Assembly (NCBI GenBank): GCA_024280975.1
Contig: JAMXLQ010000192.1
Location: forward strand, 1 to 12,493
Direction of reading: 5' to 3'
Length of the DNA: 12,493 nucleotides
DNA from: Methanosarcina sp.
GTDB taxonomy: Archaea > Halobacteriota > Methanosarcinia > Methanosarcinales > Methanosarcinaceae
The stretch's first letter is position 1. Each line of letters opens with the position of its first letter. The notes under the pieces were generated by a model. That model had not been told where the DNA came from. It did no database searches and saw only the letters and a program-made list of their open reading frames with translations. The position numbers and the translations under genes were made by a program. Of this stretch, positions 1-6,628 are shown piece after piece.

Positions 1-294
1 GTCCAATTTTAAGAAACTATGAAGTTCCTCAGGGTACTTCACATGCCGATTTTCAAAATACGGGGAAATAATTGCTTTTCCAAATTAATTTTAATGTAGT
101 GTTTCCCTGGTAAAAATAGATCTAGAAATAATTTATTCTCAATTTAAGGAATTAATTCCAATTTTAGGTTAAAAAACTTTAGCTCCTTTTTTAATATTAA
201 GTTTCATTCTGTGAAAAACAAAATTAGTGCCATATTAGATATAAATAAGCTGACAAAAATTGACCTAATTCAAATAAAAACAGGAACTGTGATT
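1..294. other. AT-rich spacer beyond the ATP synthase operon, no gene seen
   Basis: I see no convincing coding frame on either strand. The stretch is very AT-rich. It contains a small inverted repeat (TGAAGT at 20-25, ACTTCA at 36-41) and a 12-base perfect palindrome, GGAATTAATTCC, at 148-159. On the minus strand T-rich tracts around 256-281 follow the operon terminator and probably belong to the 3' end of the aha transcript. No role can be assigned to the rest. Confidence 0.6.
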
Positions 295-324
295 GGATTC
301 AAGATAAAAATAATCTTGAAATCC
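295..324 (-). terminator. Hairpin terminator of the ATP synthase operon
   Basis: GGATTCAAGAT (295-305) is complementary to ATCTTGAAATCC (313-324) with one bulged base and a 7-base loop. The hairpin begins 3 bases after the ahaG stop codon in the direction of transcription. Downstream on the minus strand come T-rich tracts, TTTTTATTT near 273-281 and a further T5. A hairpin plus U-rich tail directly after the last gene of a long operon is best read as its terminator or 3'-end stabiliser. Confidence 0.7.
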
Positions 325-327
325 AAG

Positions 328-495
328 TCACATAGAATCTGGAGAAATTGTTTTTATGATAAGGATGATCCCAAAAACCATCATTAGAAGGGAAATCTTC
401 CAGGCCGCCTGTAATAGACGAGCCTGGTTTTTGGGTTCACTTAACTTGAATATTGCTTTTTCAACCAGATTTGGTCGATCGTCACATGCTGCCAT
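328..495 (-). CDS. ahaG: A1Ao ATP synthase small membrane subunit AhaG (55 aa)
   Basis: This ORF of 55 codons plus stop starts at the ATG at 493-495, 13 bases after the ahaD stop, and ends in TGA at 328-330. The protein has a charged N-terminal half (an RPNLVEKA segment at residues 7-14 and SEPKNQARLLQ at 19-29). A single hydrophobic helix follows at about residues 32-50 (SLLMMVFGIILII), then a short polar tail. Position, size and this layout match ahaG, the last gene of the Methanosarcina mazei ahaHIKECFABDG operon as I recall it; most other archaea lack it. Its function is not established. A single-span membrane peptide in the operon suggests an accessory or assembly role in the Ao sector. 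The ribosome binding site is weak (TGAT about 7 bases upstream), consistent with low expression or coupling to ahaD. A longer ORF on the opposite strand covers it and is a shadow. Confidence 0.85.
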   Translation of the reverse strand: MAACDDRPNLVEKAIFKLSEPKNQARLLQAAWKISLLMMVFGIILIIKTISPDSM

Positions 496-508
496 GTTCA
501 AATCAAGA

Positions 509-1138
509 TTAATCTCTCATTCTTGCTTTGACTCTCTTCAGCCTGAAGGTGTTTTCCCTTTCCATTTCTTCGAGCATAAAACGGATGTACTTCATGGTCG
601 CATTGAGTTCGGGAATAACCTTGAATTCGAGAGCGTTAACACGCCTCTTGGTCTTCTCGATCTCATCAAGGAGCCTTTTCATTGTTGTTTCCAGTTCCGC
701 AGCAACGATGATCTTTTCTACAAGGTCCTCGTAAGCATCGGCAGTCTCGTCAATGTATGAGTTTGTCCCGATAATACCGTAACCCCTCTCGTAGAGAGGT
801 TTGCGGACTCCAGTAGAACTGATCTTGGGCACCACAACACCCATGATGTTGTGCCCCGAAAGTTCAATTTCAGGATTTTCCTTCGCTGTAAAGGCAGTTG
901 ATTTGACTTCAACCATTCCATTCACAGCAGCAGCTAGATTGATTTTTTCAGTACTTTTTGCGAAGGCAGCATCCAGCTCGGTTCTGACGTTTCTTGCTTC
1001 GTTAAGGATCTTGAAGAACTCAAGGATCAGACCATCTCGCTTCATCTTCAGGAGCTTGTGCCCACTTTCAGATAGCTTGATCTTTTTCTTGAGATTAATT
1101 AACTCCGAACGAGTTGGTTTTACGTCCTGCTGAGCCAT
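509..1138 (-). CDS. ahaD: A-type ATP synthase subunit D (central stalk)
   Basis: AhaD is the long coiled-coil shaft that transmits rotation between the proteolipid ring and the A3B3 head. The 209-residue product begins MAQQDVKPTRSELI, the conserved start of the family. Long helical N- and C-terminal segments flank a central region (about residues 75-135) containing GVVVPKIS and YGIIGTNSYID, and it ends in a basic tail (LKRVKARMRD). Both length and sequence match subunit D of Methanosarcina barkeri as I remember it. I chose the ATG at 1136-1138, five bases after the ahaB stop. An in-frame GTG at 1147 would overlap the ahaB stop by four bases and add only three residues. A GTGATC element just upstream of the ATG is a partial anti-16S match, so initiation is probably coupled to ahaB. 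Confidence 0.97.
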   Translation of the reverse strand: MAQQDVKPTRSELINLKKKIKLSESGHKLLKMKRDGLILEFFKILNEARNVRTELDAAFAKSTEKINLAAAVNGMVEVKSTAFTAKENPEIELSGHNIMGVVVPKISSTGVRKPLYERGYGIIGTNSYIDETADAYEDLVEKIIVAAELETTMKRLLDEIEKTKRRVNALEFKVIPELNATMKYIRFMLEEMERENTFRLKRVKARMRD

Positions 1139-1143
1139 GACGA

Positions 1144-2526
1144 TCACTTAGCCTTTCTGTGCGCCGGGTGATATTTCTGGATATATTTGTTATCAATCCT
1201 ACCCAACTGGTTCTCAGGAAGGTGAGTGAGAATCTGCCATCCGATTTCCAGAGTATCCTCGATTGTCCTGTTTTCGTTTCTGCCCTGACGGACAAACTTG
1301 TCCTCAAACAGGTCGGCAAACTCAAGGAGCTTGGTATCTCTTTCGGACAGAGCTTCCTTACCGACGATTGCCACGAGACCTCTCAGGTCACGCCCTTCTG
1401 CATAACCTGCATACATCTGGTCAGAAACAGCTTTGTGGTCTTCCCTTGTCTTGCCTGCTCCAATACCAGAATTCATCAGCCTTGAAAGGGATGGGAGCAC
1501 ATTGATTGGTGGGTAGATACCCTTCCTATGCAGTTCCCTGGCAACCACGATCTGGCCTTCGGTAATATAACCGGAAAGGTCAGGGATTGGGTGGGTAATG
1601 TCGTCACCAGGCATTGAGAGAATAGGAATCTGGGTAACTGATCCCTTTGCACCCTTGACGATACCTGCACGTTCGTAAAGAGTTGCAAGGTCAGTATACA
1701 TGTAACCAGGATATCCACGACGACCAGGCACTTCGTTACGGGCGGCACCCATCTGACGGAGAGCTTCTGCATAGTTTGTAATGTCAGTCAGGATGACGAG
1801 AACATGCATACCGTGTTCGTATGCCAGGTACTCGGCTGCTGTGAGAGCCATACGCGGAGTAACTATACGTTCGACAGCAGGGTCGTCTGCCAGGTTCAGG
1901 AACACAACTGCCCTTTCCAGAGCACCTGTCTTTTCAAAGTCGCTCATGAAATACTGAGCTTCTTCATTGGTGATACCCATTGCTGCAAATACCACTGCGA
2001 AAGCAGATTCGGATCCGGGTACAGAAGCCTGTCTTGCGATCTGCAGGGCAATTTCATTGTGTGGGAGACCTGATGCTGAGAAAATAGGCAGTTTCTGCCC
2101 ACGAACCAGTGTGTTTGTCCCGTCGATTGTGGAGATACCTGTCTGGATAAAGTCCTTTGGAGGCAGCCTGGCGTACGGATTCATTGCAGCTCCGTTGATG
2201 TCCAGCAGCTGGTCGGGAACAATCCTTGGTCCACCGTCCTTTGGTTCTCCTGAACCGGACAGAATCCTGCCAAGAAGGTCGAGAGATGCAGGAAGCTTCA
2301 AGGTTTCACCGGTGAAGATTACACCACAGTCTTTGTCAAGACCACCAGTGCCCTCGAAAACCTGGACAACCACAATGTCAGCGGAAGAGTCCAGCACCTG
2401 ACCTCTGCGAACGGTTCCATCAGGCATCTTAATGTTAACGATTTCATTATAACCTACAGGCTCTGTTTTCTCGACAAAAATAAGAGGCCCTGCAATCTGA
2501 GTGATCGTCTTATACTCTTTTGCCAT
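1144..2526 (-). CDS. ahaB: A-type ATP synthase subunit B (non-catalytic head subunit)
   Basis: AhaB alternates with AhaA in the A3B3 hexamer and supplies the non-catalytic half of each nucleotide pocket. The 460 residues are the usual family length. An N-terminal beta-barrel (about 1-75) is followed by the RecA-like domain. The Walker A position is degenerate (SASGLPHNEIA, about 150-160, with no GKT), as expected for the non-catalytic subunit. PSLSRLM places the conserved arginine finger near residue 349, reaching into the catalytic site of AhaA. The C-terminal helical domain is complete. The start is ATG at 2524-2526, two bases after the ahaA stop. Its strong GGAGGT site lies inside the last codons of ahaA and encodes the terminal Gly-Gly, so the two head subunits, needed 3:3, are tightly coupled. 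Confidence 0.98.
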   Translation of the reverse strand: MAKEYKTITQIAGPLIFVEKTEPVGYNEIVNIKMPDGTVRRGQVLDSSADIVVVQVFEGTGGLDKDCGVIFTGETLKLPASLDLLGRILSGSGEPKDGGPRIVPDQLLDINGAAMNPYARLPPKDFIQTGISTIDGTNTLVRGQKLPIFSASGLPHNEIALQIARQASVPGSESAFAVVFAAMGITNEEAQYFMSDFEKTGALERAVVFLNLADDPAVERIVTPRMALTAAEYLAYEHGMHVLVILTDITNYAEALRQMGAARNEVPGRRGYPGYMYTDLATLYERAGIVKGAKGSVTQIPILSMPGDDITHPIPDLSGYITEGQIVVARELHRKGIYPPINVLPSLSRLMNSGIGAGKTREDHKAVSDQMYAGYAEGRDLRGLVAIVGKEALSERDTKLLEFADLFEDKFVRQGRNENRTIEDTLEIGWQILTHLPENQLGRIDNKYIQKYHPAHRKAK

Positions 2527-2528
2527 AC

Positions 2529-4265
2529 TTACTTACCTCCCAGGGCTGCAAACTCCTTATCCATCTTTGCGAGGACAGTATTCAAAGAACCATCAAAGTC
2601 CTCTTCAAACTTAACCTTTGGAAGTTCGTCCTTTGATTGCATCTTGATAATTTCCGTAGAAGGTACACCTGATTTCAGGGCATCCATTGCAGCGTCTCCC
2701 CATTTCATGATGGCCTTCATGATCTTATACTGTTTTTCGAAGGGGCTGTATGTGTCTATAGGGTGGAATGCGTTCTGCTGCAGGAAGATTTCCCTTATCA
2801 TACGGGTAATTTCAAGCAGAAGCTGCTGTTCTTCAGGCAGAGCATCGGAACCGACAAGCTGCACGATTTCCTGCAATTCGGATTCTGTCTGCAGCATATC
2901 CATTGCCCTTTCTCTCATAGGGACGTAGTCAGTAGCCACGTTCTCGGTAAACCAGTCATCAAGGTCTTCTTTATACAGGCTATAGCTGTTCAACCAGTTG
3001 ATTGCAGGGAAGTGACGCTTCTGGGATAATTTTGCATCCAGAGCCCAGAATACCTTCACGATACGCAGTGTGTTCTGAGTAACAGGCTCGGAGAAGTCAC
3101 CACCTGGAGGGGATACTGCACCGATAGCAGTAATTGAGCCTTTTTCACCACAGAGAGTCTCAGCAACACCGGCACGCTCGTAGAATTCTGCCAGCCTTGC
3201 AGACAGGTATGCCGGGTAACCTTCTTCACCAGGCATTTCTTCAAGACGGGAGGAGATTTCTCTCATGGCTTCTGCCCACCTTGAGGTGGAGTCTGCCATC
3301 AGGGAGACATCATATCCCATGTCACGGAAGTATTCCGCAAGTGTCATTCCGGTGTACACAGATGCTTCTCTTGCAGCCACAGGCATATTTGAAGTATTAG
3401 CGACAAGGATAGTACGCTCCATGAGTGGCCTTCCGGTCTGCGGGTCTTCAAGTTCAGGGAACTCCCACAGAACATCTGCCATCTCGTTTCCACGCTCACC
3501 ACAGCCGATGTAGACCACAATCTCGGTATCACTCCACTTTGAAAGTTGCTGCTGGGTAACTGTTTTGCCCGACCCGAAAGGTCCTGGAATTGCAGCAGTG
3601 CCTCCCTTTGCTACAGGGAAAAGTCCGTCAAGGATTCTCTGCCCTGTGACCAGAGGTTTTTCAGGAGTAAGTTTTCTCTTTACCGGCCTTGGTTTCCTGA
3701 CTGGCCATCTCTGCATCATTTGCAGTTCTGTTCCATCAGTGAAGGTACAGACGGTATCTACAACAGTGAAGCTTCCGCTCTTTATATCGGCGATTGTGCC
3801 CGATTTATCTGGGGGCACCATGATCTTGTGTTCAATGTTTACTGTTTCCTGAACAACACCAATCACATCTCCGCCTTTTACGGAATCTCCCTTTTTAGCA
3901 ACAGGTTTGAATTCCCAGATTTTTTTGTGGTCAAGCCCATCTGCAGTGACGCCTCTGCCAATGAAACCGCCCGTCCTTTCAAGTAGGACATGCAGTGGTC
4001 TCTGAACTCCATCATAAATACTAGAAAGAAGGCCTGGACCAAGCTCTACTGCTAGAGACATACCTGTTGTTATACATGGCTCCCCGGGCCTTACGCCTCC
4101 TGTCTCTTCGTAAACTTGGATGATGGTCTTGTCACCTACTATCTGGATGACTTCACCCATCAGCCCTTCATTACCGACTTTGCAAAGGTCATACATCTTT
4201 GCATCCAAGCCGATGGCGGTGACGACAGGCCCAGCCACACGATAAATTTCACCTTTTACTTCCAC
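2529..4265 (-). CDS. ahaA: A-type ATP synthase catalytic subunit A
   Basis: AhaA is the catalytic subunit of the A1 head, making ATP from ADP and phosphate. The 578 residues include the N-terminal barrel, the non-homologous insert typical of A/V-type catalytic subunits (about 110-190), and the nucleotide-binding domain. That domain has the P-loop GPFGSGKT (228-235), GERGNE (256-261, catalytic glutamate region) and SLMADSTSRW (321-330, Walker B). The C-terminal helical domain is complete. The start codon is GTG at 4263-4265, overlapping the ahaF end by 10 bases. No in-frame ATG occurs before residue 24, the GTG gives the family N-terminus (MEVKGEIYRVAGPVV), and an AGGTG site lies 7 bases upstream. 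The overlap implies coupling to ahaF. Confidence 0.98.
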   Translation of the reverse strand: MEVKGEIYRVAGPVVTAIGLDAKMYDLCKVGNEGLMGEVIQIVGDKTIIQVYEETGGVRPGEPCITTGMSLAVELGPGLLSSIYDGVQRPLHVLLERTGGFIGRGVTADGLDHKKIWEFKPVAKKGDSVKGGDVIGVVQETVNIEHKIMVPPDKSGTIADIKSGSFTVVDTVCTFTDGTELQMMQRWPVRKPRPVKRKLTPEKPLVTGQRILDGLFPVAKGGTAAIPGPFGSGKTVTQQQLSKWSDTEIVVYIGCGERGNEMADVLWEFPELEDPQTGRPLMERTILVANTSNMPVAAREASVYTGMTLAEYFRDMGYDVSLMADSTSRWAEAMREISSRLEEMPGEEGYPAYLSARLAEFYERAGVAETLCGEKGSITAIGAVSPPGGDFSEPVTQNTLRIVKVFWALDAKLSQKRHFPAINWLNSYSLYKEDLDDWFTENVATDYVPMRERAMDMLQTESELQEIVQLVGSDALPEEQQLLLEITRMIREIFLQQNAFHPIDTYSPFEKQYKIMKAIMKWGDAAMDALKSGVPSTEIIKMQSKDELPKVKFEEDFDGSLNTVLAKMDKEFAALGGK

Positions 4266-4561
4266 AGATCAACACCTACCGCTTGTTTTATTTTTTCTCT
4301 TAAACTAGTTGAGCTTTCTCCAGCTCCTCCAAGGGATACCACTGTAGGCTGGACAGACTCATTCAAGTTTTTCCTTAAAATTTCCGGCAGATTATTAATG
4401 TCATCATTATGCATTACAACAATCCCAACACTCTTATCATCAAGCACAGATCTCACTGTGGATTCAATAGCCTTAATATCAGAAGTTTCGTAAACTTTTC
4501 TGACGCCAGCTAGCCTGAATCCCGTTACAAAATCACTCTTTCCGATCACTGCTAATTCCAT
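4256..4561 (-). CDS. ahaF: A-type ATP synthase subunit F (central stalk)
   Basis: This is a 101-residue Rossmann-like central stalk subunit that binds AhaD; homologues modulate rotation and ATP hydrolysis. The start MELAVIGKSDFVTGFRLAG is the family signature: beta strand, IG turn, then FRLAG helix. GIVVMHNDDINNLP (about 46-59) forms the second strand and turn, and VVSLGG the next. The C-terminus ends in a helix (SLREKIKQAVGVDLW). The ATG at 4559-4561 overlaps the ahaC stop by one base (TAATG), and its own end overlaps ahaA by 10 bases. A GGTGGT stretch upstream is only a modest ribosome binding site, in keeping with one copy per enzyme. Confidence 0.96.
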   Translation of the reverse strand: MELAVIGKSDFVTGFRLAGVRKVYETSDIKAIESTVRSVLDDKSVGIVVMHNDDINNLPEILRKNLNESVQPTVVSLGGAGESSTSLREKIKQAVGVDLWK

Positions 4562-5640
4562 TAGATAACCACCAACTGGTCTTTGATCAAATTATCATCG
4601 AGTCCAGCTTCCTTACCCCTAAAGATAATCCGGAGGTTAGTGACCTCATTATTTTTATGGATAATATAATCCATAAAAGGTACAATTGAAAGAGGAGATG
4701 CGTGCGAAAAAGTGGTTGCGGATTCAAGATAATATCTTGTGAGCCTGCTTTCAAGAGCAGTCAGAGAAGCCGTGTCCTGGATGACAACGCTAGAGATTGC
4801 ATCCCAGTACTGGGTCTTTTGAAGCTGATTAATAAACTCGTCATACGGGAGAACTGCGAGTTTCTCGGGTCTCAGATCAAGTCCACCTTCTATCATGAGA
4901 GGCATGATCTGATCAGGATGCTCGAGTCCTGCCTTTTTGAGTCTGAAAAGAGTACTCAAGTTTTTAACATCGACTTCCAATGCAACGACTCTAGCAAAGA
5001 GCTTACGGTCCTTAGATTTTGGCTCTCCGATTACTTCGAACAAACTTGAATAATACACCTTGTCAAGTTCATTTTCTATGTATGCTAAGTTGGTTCCGTC
5101 AAACTTCTGCAGTAGAGGATAATATTCAGTCTTTCTCAAGCCATCAACAATTTCCTGGTATGTGGCCTTGGCTGCAAGTTCTGACAAGAAAGTGTAGGTA
5201 AACTGTCCACCAGCAATAAGAGACTCCAGGATATCTTCAACAGATGCGTTGTAGAGTTTACCACGAAGAAGTGTTTTTACATTCCAGATTTCATACCTTT
5301 TCAAGTAGGCAGAAATCAGGTAGTTTAGTTCTCCTGTGGTGATTCTTCCCAACTTATCATAAGTAAGTGCAAGATTCCTGTTTAATGCGTGTTCTGCCAG
5401 ATCGCCACCGCTGTATTTCATTGCCAGTTCGTCAACGTCGTTTTTGTATTCAGACTCTTGGATAAAACGGGTAATTTCATCAATCCCCATGTTGAGAAGC
5501 CGGGGATACGATTCTTTAGGAAGCAACTTACTCTTCATCGCGCGGACACGGGTTGCGGCATAAGCATAGTTAGAATTACCTTTTTTATTCTTATCGGACT
5601 GTGAGGGTTTTTTCCCCCGGAATCTCTCCAAAAGCCGCAT
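4561..5640 (-). CDS. ahaC: A-type ATP synthase subunit C (rotor-stalk adaptor)
   Basis: AhaC is homologous to the eukaryotic V-ATPase d subunit. It is a funnel of three similar helical domains that sits on the proteolipid ring and receives the D/F shaft. The product has 359 residues, the normal size, is almost wholly helical and has no membrane span. Repeated motifs such as WNVKTLLRGK (about 119-128), EVDVKNLSTLFRLKKAG (about 223-239) and NEVTNLRIIFRGKEAGL (near the end) show the internal triplication of the family. A basic, probably disordered N-terminal stretch (residues 8-22, lysine-rich) precedes the fold. The ATG at 5638-5640 lies 6 bases after the ahaE stop with a GGGTGAT site. Confidence 0.96.
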   Translation of the reverse strand: MRLLERFRGKKPSQSDKNKKGNSNYAYAATRVRAMKSKLLPKESYPRLLNMGIDEITRFIQESEYKNDVDELAMKYSGGDLAEHALNRNLALTYDKLGRITTGELNYLISAYLKRYEIWNVKTLLRGKLYNASVEDILESLIAGGQFTYTFLSELAAKATYQEIVDGLRKTEYYPLLQKFDGTNLAYIENELDKVYYSSLFEVIGEPKSKDRKLFARVVALEVDVKNLSTLFRLKKAGLEHPDQIMPLMIEGGLDLRPEKLAVLPYDEFINQLQKTQYWDAISSVVIQDTASLTALESRLTRYYLESATTFSHASPLSIVPFMDYIIHKNNEVTNLRIIFRGKEAGLDDNLIKDQLVVI

Positions 5641-5646
5641 CGAATA

Positions 5647-6198
5647 TCACCCGTACAAAATATCAGATATCTGCTTCAATGAACGCTCGTACACATTTTT
5701 CAGGATTGAATCGTATGTGAAATCTAACCTGATCGTTCTATCCTCGTTTTCCAAAATAATACCACCGAGAGTATCGATGTTACCAGTGTAGGATAAAGAA
5801 GATAATTTCTTGACAATTGGTTCTGAGTCTTTCGTAGAATAAATTCTGACGCCTTCATCTTGGTGCTCATCGATCAGAACCTTTAACAACTTCTCGTTTT
5901 TAGAAGCAGGCATCGATTTTATAGACTCATAAGCCTTATTATAGACCTGCTCTAGAAGCTCCTTTCGTTTATTGAGTCTTATCCTTTTTACGTCAAGGTT
6001 TGCACTGGATATCACTTGCTGGCGTAGATTTTTGAGGTCTTCTTCGGTTTGTGCAAGGCTGTCTCCGAGCATCTTTTTCTGGCCATCTCTGGCTTCATTT
6101 AGGATCTCAGATACTTTTGCGTCAGCTTCAGCCTTGATCCCAGAAACTTCAGCCTGTGCACCATTCTGGATATCCCGTGTAACGATATCTAGTCCCAT
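5647..6198 (-). CDS. ahaE: A-type ATP synthase subunit E (peripheral stalk)
   Basis: AhaE pairs with AhaH to form the peripheral stalks that hold the A3B3 head against rotation. The 183-residue protein starts MGLDIVTRDIQNGAQAEV. A long charged heptad-rich helix (about 10-95) includes the usual RLNKRKELLEQVYNKA segment near residue 80. A compact globular C-terminal domain follows, with GGIILENEDRTIRLDFTYDSIL near the end. I reject a longer in-frame start at 6237. The ATG at 6196-6198 has a near-perfect GGAGGTG site 6 bases upstream and gives the family N-terminus. A 185-base gap full of palindromic repeats separates it from ahaK, so its translation is probably independent of ahaK. Confidence 0.96.
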   Translation of the reverse strand: MGLDIVTRDIQNGAQAEVSGIKAEADAKVSEILNEARDGQKKMLGDSLAQTEEDLKNLRQQVISSANLDVKRIRLNKRKELLEQVYNKAYESIKSMPASKNEKLLKVLIDEHQDEGVRIYSTKDSEPIVKKLSSLSYTGNIDTLGGIILENEDRTIRLDFTYDSILKNVYERSLKQISDILYG

Positions 6199-6217
6199 GC
6201 TTCCACCTCCAAATAAA

Positions 6218-6353
6218 TTAGAGCAAAGATGCTCCAAGAGAGCTAAGAATACTCTAAAAGAGCAAACTTCCCGACAAACTTAGAGCGTAAATGCCCTAAT
6301 GGCTTAGAGCAAAGATTCTCTAAAAAATTTAAGAGCAGGGAATACTCTTAAAT
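6218..6353 (-). repeat. Five tandem imperfect palindromes between ahaK and ahaE
   Basis: The intergenic stretch holds five related units of about 20-25 bases. Their approximate positions are 6327-6353, 6304-6323, 6280-6300, 6236-6259 and 6218-6237, read in transcript order. A minus-strand consensus is roughly TTAGAGNATNCTTNGCTCTA. Arms of the TTAGAG/CTCTAA type make each unit a small self-complementary hairpin. They differ in loop and arm bases, so they look like a family that has diverged rather than one recent duplication. They sit between the gene for the high-copy proteolipid and the gene for a low-copy stalk subunit. A role in mRNA processing, stability or partial termination is likely but inferred. 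Confidence 0.75.
6322..6353 (-). terminator. Terminator-like hairpin after ahaK, possible partial terminator
   Basis: ATTTAAGAG (6327-6335) and CTCTTAAAT (6345-6353) form a perfect 9-bp stem with a 9-base loop. In the transcript the 3' arm runs into a T6 tract (6322-6327 and the stem end). It begins about 30 bases after the ahaK stop. Within an operon this could act as an attenuator or an RNA-processing and stabilising site that raises ahaH-I-K transcript over the distal genes. Readthrough must occur, because no obvious strong promoter precedes ahaE. Confidence 0.5.
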
Positions 6354-6383
6354 CGATTTATTATCTGCTGAGTAAACGCTGCT

Positions 6384-6623
6384 TTATTTGATAAGCAAAG
6401 CCACGACAAGACCGAAGATAACAATGGTTTCTGGAATGACAGTAAGGATCAGACCCTTACCAAACAAGGCTTCATTCTCTGCCATTGCACCGATTGCAGC
6501 AGAACCAATATCTTTTTCTGCCCAGCCGGATGCGAGCCCAGTTCCTGCAATTGCAAGTCCTGCACCAATTGCTTTAAGTCCTGCGTCTCCCATCAATGTT
6601 GTTAATGTTCCGATGTCTGCCAT
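6384..6623 (-). CDS. ahaK: A-type ATP synthase proteolipid (c) subunit AhaK
   Basis: AhaK is the ring-forming proteolipid that carries the coupling ion through the membrane. It has 79 residues and one helical hairpin: transmembrane helix 1 at about 14-34 (glycine/alanine-rich, GLKAIGAGLAIAGTGLASG), a polar loop, and helix 2 at about 55-78. Helix 2 carries the ion-binding carboxylate Glu65 in the context VIPETIVIFG. This is the 8-kDa single-hairpin form, not the duplicated 16-kDa form of eukaryotic V-ATPases. The related Methanosarcina acetivorans enzyme is reported to couple both H+ and Na+. The ATG at 6621-6623 is 5 bases past the ahaI stop. Its GGAGG site lies in the last codons of ahaI, a strong signal suited to the highest-copy subunit. 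Confidence 0.98.
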   Translation of the reverse strand: MADIGTLTTLMGDAGLKAIGAGLAIAGTGLASGWAEKDIGSAAIGAMAENEALFGKGLILTVIPETIVIFGLVVALLIK

Positions 6624-6628
6624 AGTTT

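Noticed and set aside
148..159. Palindrome GGAATTAATTCC as an operator
   Set aside because: There is no adjacent gene or promoter to regulate, and AT-rich palindromes of this size are common in such spacers.
356..760. 134-codon plus-strand frame
   Set aside because: It is antisense to ahaG and the ahaD end, both supported by family match and operon position, and its protein has no recognisable pattern.
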